Shown piece by piece: positions 5,015 to 5,212 of a stretch of 5,212 nucleotides of DNA. The notes under the pieces were generated by a model, which made no database searches, had not been told where the DNA came from, and saw nothing but the letters and a program-made list of their open reading frames with translations. How positions within the stretch are numbered: position 1 is the first letter of the stretch; each line of letters opens with the position of its first letter. The stretch comes from Actinomycetales bacterium (GTDB lineage: Bacteria > Actinomycetota > Actinomycetes > S36-B12), in the NCBI GenBank assembly GCA_017849335.1, contig JAFIHP010000095.1, positions 1 to 5,212 on the forward strand. Reading direction: 5' to 3'. Both the position numbers and the translations under genes were made by a program.

Positions 5015-5212
5015 CTAGGCCGTGAGGTAGCCGAGCAGGTCCTGCCGGGTGACGACGCCCTCGGGCTTGCCGTCCTCGAGCACGATGACGGCGTCGGCGT
5101 CGTGCAACGCGTCGACGGCGGCCTGCACCGGCTCACCGGCGCCCGACAATCGGCAGGGCCGGCGACATATGCGCGTCGACGGCGTCGGCGAGCTGCGCAC
5201 GGCCGTTGAACA
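5015..5212 (-). CDS. Cystathionine beta-synthase, C-terminal CBS domain (partial, frame-disrupted)
   Basis: The minus strand ends at TAG 5015-5017 after AAVDALHDADAVIVLEDGKP and EGVVTRQDLLGYLTA. That is the typical last CBS domain of actinobacterial cystathionine beta-synthase, the PLP enzyme of the transsulfuration pathway whose C-terminal CBS pair is regulatory. From the window edge the neighbouring frame reads FNGRAQLADAVDAHMSPALP and then IVG, the expected preceding segment, but it meets a TGA shortly after. Removing one base from the run of three at 5142-5144 joins the two halves as PIVG-AGEPVQ. The catalytic domain and the gene start lie outside the window. The family call rests on the tail alone; another CBS-domain protein is possible but less likely. 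Confidence 0.72.
   Translation of the reverse strand, partial: CSTAVRSSPTPSTRICRRPCRLSGAGEPVQAAVDALHDADAVIVLEDGKPEGVVTRQDLLGYLTA
5142..5144 (-). other. Apparent +1 frameshift in the cystathionine beta-synthase gene
   Basis: On the minus strand the text is GTCGGGCGCCGGTGAG. With one G fewer it would read GTC GGC GCC GGT GAG (VGAGE), continuing both flanking conserved segments. With the extra G the upstream frame ends at the TGA within CGGTGAG. A homopolymer indel by mutation or by sequencing would explain it. Confidence 0.65.

Noticed and set aside
4069..5136. 355-codon minus-strand open frame across the aldolase
   Set aside because: It is a shadow of the aldolase in another frame. The aldolase frame carries all the catalytic residues, while this one is Arg/Pro-rich.
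1..5212. Mobile element, CRISPR array, tRNA/rRNA, riboswitch or defence-type system
   Set aside because: I saw no transposase or integrase, no regularly spaced direct repeats, no cloverleaf or known RNA motif, and no nuclease or NTPase set. The genes are ordinary chromosomal metabolism and envelope genes.

Overview
The window is GC-rich throughout (about 70% by eye) and reads as chromosomal core sequence from an actinobacterium. The best taxonomic pointers are an acidic protein of the 'tRNA adenosine deaminase-associated' family directly upstream of tadA, a membrane-anchored LytR_C-domain protein, GTG starts, and start regions that look leaderless or have weak ribosome binding sites. I cannot place it at genus level from sequence alone.

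Layout, left to right. (1) The last 63 residues of a class III (PLP-dependent) aminotransferase on +, ending at 192. (2) A strong hairpin at 202-236 in the convergent gap. (3) upp (uracil phosphoribosyltransferase) on -, 270-908. (4) A 58-bp divergent intergenic region with a possible leaderless promoter for upp. (5) A tight three-gene + operon: the TadA-associated protein (967-1458), tadA (1475-1945), and a LytR_C membrane protein (1942-2517) that overlaps tadA by 4 bp. (6) A hairpin at the next convergent junction, then a very small Ser/Ala/Pro-rich lipoprotein on - (2528-2755). (7) A YoaK/DUF1275 membrane protein on - (2869-3603). (8) A divergent hotdog-fold thioesterase on + (3693-4154). 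(9) An HpcH/HpaI-type class II aldolase on - (4161-4889, homology continuing to about 4946). (10) The C-terminal CBS-domain tail of cystathionine beta-synthase on -, running off the right edge.

Functionally, the clearest unit is 967-2517. TadA makes inosine at tRNA position 34, its uncharacterised partner protein is co-transcribed, and an envelope-type protein is translationally coupled. upp, divergent from this unit, salvages uracil. The other genes look like independent metabolic or membrane functions.

No mobile element, CRISPR array, RNA gene or new defence-type system is visible. The most notable signals are two irregularities in the last 300 bp. The aldolase lacks a canonical start where its homology begins: an ACG sits exactly where ATG is expected, behind an SD-like stretch. 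The cystathionine beta-synthase frame is broken by one extra base in a run of three. These are either two real lesions or local sequence errors. A second pattern is that all three convergent gene junctions carry a perfect GC-rich hairpin without a T-tract.
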